A stretch of DNA of 64,000 nucleotides from Neisseria animaloris (GTDB lineage: Bacteria; Pseudomonadota; Gammaproteobacteria; Burkholderiales; Neisseriaceae): NCBI RefSeq assembly GCF_900637855.1, contig NZ_LR134440.1:2108001-2172000 (forward strand), written 5' to 3'. The notes under the pieces are model-generated. The model was not told where the DNA came from, ran no database searches, and worked only from the letters and a program-made list of their open reading frames with translations. The translations under genes were made by a program, and so were the position numbers. Positions 55,624 through 64,000 of this stretch are shown one piece after another. Positions within the stretch are counted from its first letter, which is position 1; every line of letters begins with the position of its first letter.

Positions 55624-55656
55624 AAAAAGCGTGTAAGTTACCTTGCACGCTTTTTA
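55624..55656 (+). terminator. Terminator of the tRNA-Gln pair
   Basis: AAAAAGCGTGTAA / TTGCACGCTTTTT stem with one G-T pair. Confidence 0.8.
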
Positions 55657-55828
55657 TGTTGATATACCTCTAAATTAAAATACTGAAAAACTACTTCGAC
55701 AGATGCCGATAAACCTGATAATTTTTTTATGATATCCGCTCACTTTGGCCCATTCAGCCTATTGTGTGTAGCTTGGTATTTTTTGTATGATTATCCGGTT
55801 TATCTGCTATAAAGCCGTTCTAAAGGCT
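55657..55828. other. prs upstream region
   Basis: AT-rich and without a gene. AAAGCC/GGCTTT (55811-55829) forms a small hairpin just before the prs -35. Confidence 0.4.
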
Positions 55829-55856
55829 TTGATTGGCAGAGTAGGGCGCGTATAAT
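55829..55856 (+). promoter_or_regulatory. prs promoter
   Basis: TTGATT at 55829-55834, 16-base spacer, and a consensus TATAAT at 55851-55856; leader of about 80 bases. Confidence 0.7.
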
Positions 55857-55943
55857 GGCGGTTCTGTAAAAAAACGGTCACTGGCGAAAGGAAGCATGAT
55901 GTTTTCTGAGCGGAACCCTAACATAAACCCAGGTGATGAAGAT

Positions 55944-56927
55944 ATGGCTGCATACGACAGTTTGATGGTGTTTACCGGTAACGCTAACCCCGAGTTGGCA
56001 CAAAGAGTTGTTAAACACTTGGATATTTCTTTAGGCAATGCTTCCGTAGGCAAATTTTCAGACGGCGAAGTGGCCATTGAACTTTTGGAAAATGTGCGCG
56101 GACGTGACGTATTCATCCTGCAACCGACCTGTGCACCTACCAATGATAATTTGATGGAAGTGTTAACGATGGCTGATGCGTTGAAACGTGCTTCCGCCGG
56201 CCGTATTACTGCTGCCATCCCTTATTTCGGTTATGCCCGCCAAGACCGCCGTCCGCGTTCCGTGCGTGTACCGATTTCAGCCAAGCTCGTTGCGAATATG
56301 CTGTATTCAGCAGGTATTGACCGCGTATTGACCGTTGATTTGCATGCTGACCAAATTCAAGGTTTTTTTGATATTCCGGTGGATAATATTTATGCGACAC
56401 CGATTTTGATTAACGACATTCAACGTCAGCGTATTGAAAACCTGACTGTTGTTAGCCCCGATATCGGCGGTGTGGTGCGTGCTCGTGCTGTGGCTAAAAT
56501 GCTGAATGTGGATTTGGCTATTATTGATAAACGCCGCCCTAAAGCCAATGTGGCCGAAGTAATGAATATTATCGGTGATATTCAAGACCGTACTTGCTTG
56601 ATCGTCGACGATATGATTGATACGGCAAATACTTTGTGTAAGGCTGCTTCCGCTTTGAAAGAGCGCGGTGCATCAAGAGTTTTGGCTTATGCCACCCATC
56701 CGGTATTCTCGGGTGAAGCAGTATCGCGTATTGCTTCTTCGGATATTGACCAAGTTGTGGTCACTGATACTATCCCGTTATCGGATGCCGCACGTCAGTG
56801 CGAACGTATCCGTCAGGTTACGATTGCCGGGTTGCTGGCGGAAACGGTACGCCGTATCAGTAACGAAGAATCTGTTTCATATCTTTTCAATGAAGATGTG
56901 TTGACAACCGGCAGCGTATTTCTGCCA
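55944..56927 (+). CDS. prs: Ribose-phosphate pyrophosphokinase
   Basis: Makes PRPP from ribose 5-phosphate and ATP; PRPP feeds apt in this window and de novo nucleotide synthesis. The protein of 327-328 residues shows [18 protein letters not shown] (flexible loop region), [15 protein letters not shown], and the PRPP-binding [17 protein letters not shown] 55944 follows AGGTGATGAAG; a start 16 codons upstream is possible. The stop ends at 56930. Confidence 0.97.
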
Positions 56928-56996
56928 TAACCCTTATCGTTTGAAGCTGGTCGCGGTGGAAAACGATTATTTTGTTTAATTTTGGAGTATTTTAAT

Positions 56997-57569
56997 ATGT
57001 CATACGAAATTCAAGCTACGCTTCGCGATGCACAGGGCACTGGTGCGAGCCGCCGCCTGCGTCGTGAAGGTAAAACCCCTGCCGTTCTGTACGGTGAAAA
57101 TCAAGAGCCGGTAGCGATTGCCGTAGATCACAAAACCGTGTACTACGCACTGGAAAAAGAATCTTTCCATACTGCGTTGATTAAATTGACTTTGGACGGC
57201 AAAACTCAAGAAGTTATTGTGCGTGATTTCCAAATGCACCCGTTCCGTCAAGAAGTTCAACATATCGATTTCCAAGTTGTTGATGCTGCCAAACCTTTGA
57301 AAATCCGTGTTCCTTTGCATATCATTAATGCGGAAACTTCTCAAGCGGTTAAATTACAAGGCGGTCGTGTTTCTTTGTTGAACACTACTGTTGAAGTGGT
57401 CGCTCTGCCTAAAGATATTCCTGCTGCTTTGGAGTTGGATTGCGCTTCCGTTGTGGCCGGTGATATTCTGCACTTGTCAGACATCAAATTCCCTGAAGGT
57501 GTGCAAAGTGTTGCCCTGAAACGTAATGCAAACTTGGCTGTTGCTACCGTAACCGGTAAAAAACGCTAA
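56997..57569 (+). CDS. rplY: 50S ribosomal protein L25 (Ctc family)
   Basis: 5S rRNA-binding protein. The 190 residues comprise the N-terminal L25 domain (about 1-92) and the C-terminal TL5/Ctc domain, the long form. GGAG lies 10 bases before ATG 56997. It follows prs closely, a common and probably co-transcribed pair. Confidence 0.95.
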   Translation: MSYEIQATLRDAQGTGASRRLRREGKTPAVLYGENQEPVAIAVDHKTVYYALEKESFHTALIKLTLDGKTQEVIVRDFQMHPFRQEVQHIDFQVVDAAKPLKIRVPLHIINAETSQAVKLQGGRVSLLNTTVEVVALPKDIPAALELDCASVVAGDILHLSDIKFPEGVQSVALKRNANLAVATVTGKKR

Positions 57570-57577
57570 TGAGCTAA

Positions 57578-57621
57578 AAGTAAAAAAATCCCACTGTATT
57601 TACAGTGGGATTTTTTTACTT
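57578..57621 (+). terminator. Terminator of prs-rplY
   Basis: Perfect 21-bp stem with a 2-nt loop (core TCCCACTGTA and complement, flanked by A7/T7). No uptake sequence. Confidence 0.9.
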
Positions 57622-57633
57622 AATATCGTTGTT

Positions 57634-57664
57634 TTCAGACGGCCTAATCTTTCAGATGGCCTAA
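57634..57664. repeat. Tandem uptake sequences, one decayed
   Basis: TTTCAGACGGCCTAATC is repeated directly with one change (ACGG to ATGG), a period of 17 bases, between rplY and rarA. Confidence 0.6.
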
Positions 57665-57708
57665 TCAATAAATTGAAAAAGATCGATTTGAGGCAGTTAT
57701 TTCAACAT

Positions 57709-59013
57709 TCACTTGTTTGAATCTTCATCCAGTTTTTTCAGCCAAGCCAGTTTTTCACTGATTTTGATTTCCAATCCCCGCGGTGCAGGTTGGTAAAAAT
57801 CAGGTTCGGGCAAACCGTCGGGCATATAGGTTTCGCCTGCGGCATAGGCGTTAGGTTCATCATGGGCATAACGGTATTCGTGCCCGTATCCTAATTCTTT
57901 CATGAGTTTGGTCGGAGCATTACGTAAATGTACAGGCACTTCATCGCTGGCATTTTTTTTCACAAATTCACGCATTTGGTTATAGGCTTTGTATCCCGCG
58001 TTGGATTTTGCGGCCGCAGCCAGATACAACACGGCTTGCGCAAGGGCAAGTTCGCCTTCAGGGGAACCTAAGCGTTCATAAGTAGCGGCGGCCTCGTTGG
58101 CGATTTGCATGGCACGCGGGTCGGCTAAACCGATGTCTTCCCAAGCCATGCGTACAATGCGGCGGGCAAGATAGCGCGGGTCGGCTCCTCCGTCGAGCAT
58201 GCGGCAAAACCAATATAGTGAAGCATTGGGATGGGAGCCTCGCACGGATTTGTGTAATGCGGAAATTTGATTGTAGAAACTTTCGCCGCCTTTATCGAAA
58301 CGACGGATTTGCGTGCCGAGGCTGTCGGCAAGGAATTCCGAGCTGAGTTCGGTAATATTTTGTGTTTGGGCGGCACGTAAGAGTTGTTCCAATAGGTTGA
58401 GCAGACGGCGGGCATCGCCATCGGCCGTATTAATCAGTAACTCAAGGGCATCTTTGCTGATACTCATGTCGGCGTATTCGGGCAGGGCAAAGACTTTATC
58501 GGTGAGTTGTTGCAAATCGGCAGGGCTTAAAGATTGCAGCACATATACTTGGGCACGGCTGAGCAAAGCGGGGTTAACTTCAAATGACGGGTTTTCCGTA
58601 GTGGCCCCGATAAAGGTAAGCAGGCCGCTCTCGACATGCGGTAAGAAAGCGTCTTGTTGGGCTTTGTTGAAACGATGTACTTCGTCGACAAATAGAATCG
58701 TCGATTGCCCTTGTTGCAAAGCGATTTCTGCTTTTTCAATGGCTTCGCGGATATCTTTCACACCGGAAAATACGGCGGATACAGGCAGAAACTGGGCATG
58801 AAAACTTTGTGCCAAAATCCGTGCCAGAGTGGTTTTGCCAACACCGGGCGGCCCCCACAACAACATGGAATGGGGCTTGCCGCCTTCAACGGCGACCCTG
58901 AGCGGCTTGCCTGCGCCTATAAGGTGTTGTTGCCCGATTACTTCGTCCAATGTATGCGGGCGTAAGCGTTCTGCGAGCGGCGCGTCGGGTTGACGGGAAA
59001 ATAAATCCGGCAT
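57709..59013 (-). CDS. rarA: Replication-associated recombination protein A
   Basis: AAA+ ATPase (MgsA/WRNIP1 family) that acts at stalled forks. The 434 residues have Walker A GPPGVGKT at 54-61, Walker B FVDEVHRF near 108, sensor 1 GATTENPSF, and the C-terminal tetramerisation domain with GYGHEYRYAHDEPNAYA. Single-gene unit. Confidence 0.95.
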   Translation of the reverse strand: MPDLFSRQPDAPLAERLRPHTLDEVIGQQHLIGAGKPLRVAVEGGKPHSMLLWGPPGVGKTTLARILAQSFHAQFLPVSAVFSGVKDIREAIEKAEIALQQGQSTILFVDEVHRFNKAQQDAFLPHVESGLLTFIGATTENPSFEVNPALLSRAQVYVLQSLSPADLQQLTDKVFALPEYADMSISKDALELLINTADGDARRLLNLLEQLLRAAQTQNITELSSEFLADSLGTQIRRFDKGGESFYNQISALHKSVRGSHPNASLYWFCRMLDGGADPRYLARRIVRMAWEDIGLADPRAMQIANEAAATYERLGSPEGELALAQAVLYLAAAAKSNAGYKAYNQMREFVKKNASDEVPVHLRNAPTKLMKELGYGHEYRYAHDEPNAYAAGETYMPDGLPEPDFYQPAPRGLEIKISEKLAWLKKLDEDSNK

Positions 59014-59219
59014 GATGATTCTTTCTTTTCAGACGGCCTGATTATATAGCAAGGCGATTGAGCCATTATACCGAGTCGAAAGGCTTAAAACGATTTGCTT
59101 GTTTTGCAGTATATTGTTTTACCTAAAATTAAACTGCTGCGGTACAATGCCTGCCAATATATATGGATGCCGCCGGTGCGGCAATTATTTTATATATTGC
59201 AGAAAATAAAGGATAAATG

Positions 59220-59579
59220 ATGAAAAAAATTATGCTGACGGCAGCCGTTTTGTTAACGGGGGCCTGTGCGACGGACGGCACTTTTTCAGGCAGTGGCATG
59301 GGTATGGCGGATTCGTTGGTTAGAACAGCCATAGACAATCAATGCAGGGTGGAACTGAACAACCGCAATGAATGGCGTATGGCTGCATTGGTAATGACGG
59401 CAAAGCAGCAGCGCGAATGGGAAGATAAAATCTGCGGTTGTGCCAGTGAAGAGGCTTTAAACCAGATGACTACTGCTGAAATCATGAAGGTGGTCAGCCC
59501 TGCGACGCGCAATCAAGCCATTGCTTCGATAACGGCTAAAACGGTAACGGCCTGTGTGAAGCGGGTGTTTCGCCAATAA
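59220..59579 (+). CDS. Small lipoprotein of unknown function
   Basis: 119 residues with a lipobox TGAC (C16) and a short mature domain containing three further cysteines (CRVELNN, ICGCASEE, ACVKRVF) that could form disulfides. AAAGG lies 7 bases before ATG 59220; ATG 59217 is directly upstream and equally in frame. Not recognised beyond that; likely on the periplasmic side of the inner or outer membrane. Confidence 0.75.
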   Translation: MKKIMLTAAVLLTGACATDGTFSGSGMGMADSLVRTAIDNQCRVELNNRNEWRMAALVMTAKQQREWEDKICGCASEEALNQMTTAEIMKVVSPATRNQAIASITAKTVTACVKRVFRQ

Positions 59580-59580
59580 C

Positions 59581-59618
59581 TTTTCAGACGGCCTGTTATG
59601 GAAGAGGCCATCTGAAAA
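59581..59618. repeat. Uptake-sequence pair with one decayed arm
   Basis: TTTTCAGACGGCCT faces AGGCCATCTGAAAA (one mismatch), 2 bases after the lipoprotein stop. It may still terminate. The rest of the gap to thrC (to 59862) has one more uptake sequence near 59807 and no gene. Confidence 0.6.
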
Positions 59619-59862
59619 ACATCAACGGCAGTTAAAGTTGAATACATGCTAAAACCCTACACCCTGAGGTAGAGAGGTATGTGTGTGTCCGGCATAAATG
59701 AGTGTTACGAGTATTATAATGAAAACTTATTCGCTTCAAGACGTGCCGTTATTTTGTTTACGGTTTACAATATCGGCTATTTGAAATCTGCCTCTTCTGA
59801 TTTTTTCAGACGGCCTTAAAACACAAAAACATATTTTTCAATCATTTAAATAGAGAAAAAAC

Positions 59863-61275
59863 ATGAAATACATCAGCACCCGCGGCGAAACTGCGTATAA
59901 ACCGTTTAGTGAAGTTTTACTGATGGGGCTGGCACCCGATGGCGGGTTGATGCTGCCGGAAACCTATCCGCAAATCGATGCGGTTACTTTGGAAAAATGG
60001 CGAGGTTTGAGTTATTCTGAATTGGCTTTTGAAATCATGAGTTTGTTCGTAACCGATATCCCTACCGACGATTTACGCGGCATTCTCGACCGCACTTACA
60101 CCTCCGAAGTATTTAACGGTGCGGAAATCACACCTGTGCGCACACTTTCAGACGGCATCAAGATTCAAGCACTTTCAAACGGCCCGACCCTTGCGTTTAA
60201 AGACATGGCCATGCAGTTTTTGGGCAATGCTTTCGAATATGTGTTGGCAAAAGAAGGCAAAACGCTGAATATCCTCGGTGCCACCAGTGGTGACACCGGT
60301 TCGGCGGCCGAATACGCCTTGCGCGGCAAAAAAGGCATTAACGTTTTCATGTTGTCTCCCGAAGGCAAAATGAGCGATTTCCAACGCGCGCAAATGTTCA
60401 GCCTTCAAGATGAAAACATTCACAATATTGCAGTGGAAGGCATGTTTGATGATTGCCAAGACATTGTAAAAGCCGTTCAAAATGATGCCGAATTTAAGGC
60501 CGAATACCAAATTGGTACTGTAAACTCGATTAACTGGGGCCGTATTGTGGCTCAAGTGGTGTATTACTTCGTCGGTTATTTCAAAGCTACACAAAGTAAT
60601 GAGCAAAAAGTAAGTTTCTGCGTGCCGAGCGGTAATTTCGGTAACGTGTGTGCAGGCCATATCGCCCGCATGATGGGCTTGCCGATCGGCCGTTTGATTG
60701 TGGCAACCAATGAAAATGACGTACTTGATGAGTTTTTTAAAACCGGCCGTTACCTGCCGCGCACGGCCGAGCACACTATGGTAACGTCCAGCCCTTCGAT
60801 GGATATTTCCAAAGCCTCTAATTTCGAGCGCTTTATCTTCGATTTAACCGATAGGGATGCTGCCCGAGTGCGTGCTTTGTGGGCGCAAGTAGGTGCGGGA
60901 GAAGGTTTCGATTTAAGTGCGCAGCTTGATAAAATCCGCCATCAATACGGTTTTGTATCCGGCAAAAGCACGCACCAAGATCGCCTGCAAACCATTGCCG
61001 AGGTATATAAAACCGATGGCGAGTTGATTGACCCGCACACTGCCGATGGCATCAAAGTGGCGCGTGAAGTACGTGAAGTGGGCGAAATCGTCGTATGCTT
61101 GGAAACGGCGCTGGCCGCGAAGTTTGAAAATACCATCCGCGAGGCCGTGGGAGAAGTAGCCGTGCCGCGCCCCGCTGCGTTGGCAGGGTTGGAAAAATTA
61201 CCGCAGCGCGTTCAGGTGGTACCGAATGATACTGATGCGGTCAAAGCCATCATCAGCAAAGTTTGTAAAAAATAA
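59863..61275 (+). CDS. thrC: Threonine synthase
   Basis: PLP enzyme converting O-phosphohomoserine to threonine. The 470 residues have the PLP lysine K113 in LAFKDMAMQF, the phosphate-binding GATSGDTGSAAEYA loop near 146 and the VPSGNFGNVCAG motif. Length is that of the class II form. An AT-type uptake sequence (about 60147-60158) encodes Ser-Asp-Gly-Ile. Confidence 0.96.
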   Translation: MKYISTRGETAYKPFSEVLLMGLAPDGGLMLPETYPQIDAVTLEKWRGLSYSELAFEIMSLFVTDIPTDDLRGILDRTYTSEVFNGAEITPVRTLSDGIKIQALSNGPTLAFKDMAMQFLGNAFEYVLAKEGKTLNILGATSGDTGSAAEYALRGKKGINVFMLSPEGKMSDFQRAQMFSLQDENIHNIAVEGMFDDCQDIVKAVQNDAEFKAEYQIGTVNSINWGRIVAQVVYYFVGYFKATQSNEQKVSFCVPSGNFGNVCAGHIARMMGLPIGRLIVATNENDVLDEFFKTGRYLPRTAEHTMVTSSPSMDISKASNFERFIFDLTDRDAARVRALWAQVGAGEGFDLSAQLDKIRHQYGFVSGKSTHQDRLQTIAEVYKTDGELIDPHTADGIKVAREVREVGEIVVCLETALAAKFENTIREAVGEVAVPRPAALAGLEKLPQRVQVVPNDTDAVKAIISKVCKK

Positions 61276-61313
61276 ACAATTGCTGTGGTAACGGAAAAAA
61301 GAATTTAGATACG

Positions 61314-62084
61314 ATGACGGATTATACGGCACAGTTAAAAACACTTGCGGCAAGTCAAAATGATACTGTTGCGCGCCATGTGTTGCCCGACGGTAAAGCC
61401 GTGTGGATACGAAAAGCCGGCAGGCATAATGCGGCATGGCGTTATCGGTTGCTTGGTTTAGTTGTAAAAGTTTTACATTTGGGTGTGCTTACGCCCGTTC
61501 CCAACTTAGGTGGGACTGCCGCTATTGCTATCGAAGCGGCACGGCTACACGAATTATCGGCGGCCGGAATATATGTGCCGGAGCTTTTGGCGCAGCAGGA
61601 AAACGCCTTGATGATGAGTGAGCTGGACGGACAAACGCTGTTGGATCATATTACTCGGGAAGCAGAACAAAAAAAGTTGGACAGCTGGTTGGCCGGAGTG
61701 CATGCCATTGCGGAAGTACATCGCAAAAAACAGTTTCTTAGCCAAGCGTTTGCACGCAATATCATGTCGGACGGGGAGCGAATCGGCTTTATTGATTTTG
61801 AAGACAATCCGTTTACCGTGCTCACTTTAGAGCAGTGCCAAAGTCGCGACTGGCTGTGTTATCTGCATTCCACGGTGCTGGTACTTCAGCGGAACGGTTT
61901 GTTGCCCGAAGCAGTGGAATTGCTGAAAGAATGCCTGCAACAGCAACCTCAAAACATCCAAACCTTGGTAAAACAGACAATCCGCCCCATATTGTGGATG
62001 CGGGTTTTGCAGCACCGCCGCTGGGGGCGTGATACTTTGCAATTGTCTGCTTTGGCCGGACTGTTTTATTTATTTGATTTATAA
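61314..62084 (+). CDS. Kinase-fold protein next to msbA
   Basis: 256 residues with the outline of a small RIO/LPS-kinase-like fold: a Lys in VWIRKAG (about 35), a helix-C Glu in AIEAARLHE, a hinge-like MMSELDGQTL, then FARNIM and the metal-binding FIDFEDNP. The usual catalytic HxD is replaced by LSQAFARN, with Ala at the Asp position. It lies 38 bases after thrC and about 200 bases before msbA, so an envelope role (for example lipid A or LOS core) is inferred. Function unproven. Confidence 0.55.
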   Translation: MTDYTAQLKTLAASQNDTVARHVLPDGKAVWIRKAGRHNAAWRYRLLGLVVKVLHLGVLTPVPNLGGTAAIAIEAARLHELSAAGIYVPELLAQQENALMMSELDGQTLLDHITREAEQKKLDSWLAGVHAIAEVHRKKQFLSQAFARNIMSDGERIGFIDFEDNPFTVLTLEQCQSRDWLCYLHSTVLVLQRNGLLPEAVELLKECLQQQPQNIQTLVKQTIRPILWMRVLQHRRWGRDTLQLSALAGLFYLFDL

Positions 62085-62113
62085 ATAATATATGAACAAT
62101 TAGGTATATAATG

Positions 62114-62151
62114 CAGAAGGCCGTCTGAAATGGTTTTCAGACGGCCTTCTG
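62114..62151. terminator. Extended uptake-sequence palindrome
   Basis: Perfect 17-bp arms with a 4-nt loop; the symmetry continues CAGA/TCTG outside the uptake sequence. Confidence 0.8.
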
Positions 62152-62284
62152 AAGTTTGGACAATTTGTTGCCGTTATTTCATCGGTTGCGCAGCTATAAC
62201 AAATATTGTGATGAGAAAAGTTTTTGTTTAGAATCGTGCGGCTGCTCTAAACCGAATTTATTGATTACTCGCGAATTTTATATT

Positions 62285-64000
62285 ATGCATATATCGAAAA
62301 AGCAGTCGAGTTGGGAATTATACAAACGGCTGTTTGGCTATTTAAAAAGCTATTGGAAAGTTTTTTCCGTTGCTATTGTATCTATGTTGCTGGTGGCTGT
62401 AACCATGCCTGCATTTGGTTATCTTCTTAAGCCTTTGATTAATGAAGGTTTTGTTGATAAAAACATGCAAAAAATGACTTGGATGCCGCTGGCGATTGTC
62501 GGTTTGTTTTTGGTGCGCAGTATTTTCAACTTCATCAACGAATACTGTACCACTTACCTTTCCAGCCACCTGGTGCAGCGGATGCGTGGCGAAATGTTTG
62601 TCAAGTTGATGCGCCTGCCGTCAAATTATTTTAGCAGTAACAGTAGCGGCCGCATTATGTCTCGCGTGCTCAATGATGCGGGTCAGATTACCGATGCCGG
62701 TTTCAATGTGATTACAGTATTGGCGAAAGACGGTGTCAGCGTTATCGGTTTGCTTGGTTTATTGTTTTATTTGGATTGGAAACTGACGCTGATTACATTC
62801 GCTATTTTGCCGGTGGTTGCTTTCAGTGTGCGCCTTGTCAGCCGCCGTTTGCGTGATTTATCTCTGCATAATCAACGGTTTCTCGGCCAAATGATGCAGG
62901 TGCTCAATGAGAGCATCGACGGTGCGCGTGTGATTAAAGTTTACGGCGGCCAAAAATACGAAACCAACCGTTTCAACCATGTTTCCGATAATGTCCGTCG
63001 CAATAACGTCAAACAATCCGCAGCCAGCTCTATCGGCACCGGTTTTACGCAATTGATGGCATCGGTTGCATTGGCCATAATTGTTTACACTGCCGCTTCG
63101 CAAGCGCATTCGTCTGATTTCAGCGCAGGCGATTTCATGGCCTTTCTTTCCAGCATGATCATGATGTTTGATCCCATCAAGCGCATGACTGGCATTATGC
63201 AATCTTTGCAGCGCGGTTTGGCTGCGGCAGAAAGTGTGTTCGGCTTTTTGGATGAGGCCGAAGAAACCGACGGTGGCGTACAGACGTTGAATAACCGTCC
63301 CGGCGATATCGAATTCCGCCAAGTGGTTCACCGTTATCCCGAAGCCGAGCGGAACAGTTTGAATGGTGTCAATCTGATTGTTCCGCAGGGGCAGGTGGTT
63401 GCTTTAGTGGGGGCTTCGGGTTGCGGCAAAACCACGTTGGCTAATATGTTGCCGCGCTTTTTCAACCCCACCGAAGGTCAAGTATTGATCGGCGGCACTG
63501 ATATCCGCGAATACACGCTTGAAAGCCTGCGCGAGCAGATGGCTTTAGTGAGCCAAGATGTCGTGTTGTTCAACGGCAGTGTGGCCAGCAATATTGCTTA
63601 CGGCCAGATGAACAAAGTCAGCGAAGCCGATATTGTTCAGGCGGCAAAAGCAGCGAATGCGTGGGAATTTATCAAGGCCATGCCGCAAGGGCTGCAAACT
63701 GAAATCGGTGAGAACGGTTTGAAACTTTCAGGTGGCCAACGCCAGCGTTTGGCAATTGCCCGCGCCCTTCTGAAAAACGCCCCGATTTTGATTTTAGATG
63801 AAGCGACCAGCGCGTTGGATAATGAATCGGAACGTCTCGTGCAGGCCGCGTTGGAGAATCTGATGGTAAACCGTACAACCATCGTGATTGCGCACCGTCT
63901 CTCTACCATTGAGAAAGCCGATAATATCGTAGTAATGCACGAAGGGCGCGTGGTAGAGCAAGGCACGCATACCGAATTGTTGGCGAAGGGTGGGCGTTAT
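62285..64000 (+). CDS. msbA: Lipid A exporter MsbA (3' end outside window)
   Basis: ABC half-transporter that flips lipid A-core across the inner membrane. 572 codons are visible and the frame is open to the window edge, so only the C-terminal tail is missing. Six membrane helices occupy about 1-320. The ATPase domain has Walker A GASGCGKT near 376-383, signature LSGGQ near 481, Walker B LILDEATSALD near 500 and the H-loop AHRLS. The start ATG 62285 has no clear Shine-Dalgarno. Confidence 0.93.
   Translation, partial: MHISKKQSSWELYKRLFGYLKSYWKVFSVAIVSMLLVAVTMPAFGYLLKPLINEGFVDKNMQKMTWMPLAIVGLFLVRSIFNFINEYCTTYLSSHLVQRMRGEMFVKLMRLPSNYFSSNSSGRIMSRVLNDAGQITDAGFNVITVLAKDGVSVIGLLGLLFYLDWKLTLITFAILPVVAFSVRLVSRRLRDLSLHNQRFLGQMMQVLNESIDGARVIKVYGGQKYETNRFNHVSDNVRRNNVKQSAASSIGTGFTQLMASVALAIIVYTAASQAHSSDFSAGDFMAFLSSMIMMFDPIKRMTGIMQSLQRGLAAAESVFGFLDEAEETDGGVQTLNNRPGDIEFRQVVHRYPEAERNSLNGVNLIVPQGQVVALVGASGCGKTTLANMLPRFFNPTEGQVLIGGTDIREYTLESLREQMALVSQDVVLFNGSVASNIAYGQMNKVSEADIVQAAKAANAWEFIKAMPQGLQTEIGENGLKLSGGQRQRLAIARALLKNAPILILDEATSALDNESERLVQAALENLMVNRTTIVIAHRLSTIEKADNIVVMHEGRVVEQGTHTELLAKGGRY

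Noticed and set aside
55431-55625. Open frames across the tRNA-Gln genes
   Set aside because: Their codons are the tRNA genes themselves.

Overview
The window is chromosomal core DNA from a Neisseria species or a close relative in the Neisseriaceae. The clearest mark is the DNA uptake sequence core GCCGTCTGAA. It occurs dozens of times, nearly always with an AG prefix (AGGCCGTCTGAA) rather than the AT prefix typical of N. meningitidis and N. gonorrhoeae. Gene content (lolB-ispE-tRNA-Gln-prs-rplY, fpg beside a plsC-type acyltransferase, proQ, apt, rpoZ) fits the same group. The species cannot be fixed from sequence alone. The presence of adhE, a serine permease/dehydratase pair and a sugar porter with a fructokinase points away from the pathogenic species.

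Layout: 1-5260 holds tyrS (5' end cut by the window), prmB, ubiD, a tRNA-Ile2(CAT), gluQ and coaD. 5413-11813 holds hemW, rdgB with a small membrane protein, rnhA, ETF-ubiquinone oxidoreductase and a HerA-like ATPase. 11883-15320 holds a phospholipase-D-family lipoprotein, an MdtD-like efflux pump and tRNA-Asn. 15749-28142 is rich in pyruvate and C3 metabolism: cstA-ybdD, dusA, ppsA with divergent ppsR, an iron alcohol dehydrogenase, a periplasmic rhodanese, and sdaA-sdaC. 28559-34976 holds spoT, rpoZ, gmk, apt, ispH, lspA and a fructokinase. 34973-44869 holds a sugar porter, proQ, aroC, plsC, fpg, rpsO, a glutathione peroxidase, adhE and a 52-residue membrane protein. 44928-51718 holds rbsK, parE, a GST, rppH, a PotD-like lipoprotein and a CoA-type Nudix hydrolase. 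51914-57569 is a forward run of TPR protein, lolB, ispE, two tRNA-Gln, prs and rplY. 57709-64000 holds rarA, a small lipoprotein, thrC, a kinase-fold protein and msbA (3' end cut).

A metabolic theme links several units. Serine import and deamination (SdaC, SdaA) yield pyruvate, CstA/YbdD probably imports it, PpsA (controlled by PpsR) turns it into PEP, and two fermentative dehydrogenases (AdhE and a stand-alone Fe-ADH) dispose of reducing power. Both dehydrogenase genes have an FNR-type site placed exactly 41.5 bases before the start implied by a -10 box, so I infer joint anaerobic control.

Nearly every transcription unit ends in a head-to-head uptake-sequence pair that doubles as a hairpin terminator. 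Several of these have perfect arms of 19-31 bp, far beyond the 12-base uptake sequence. I found no CRISPR array, prophage, IS element, toxin-antitoxin pair, restriction system or secretion cluster, and no multi-gene system I would call new. The points most worth checking are regulatory (FNR sites, rpsO leader, internal start in adhE), the extended palindromes, and a kinase-fold protein beside msbA that lacks the usual catalytic motif.
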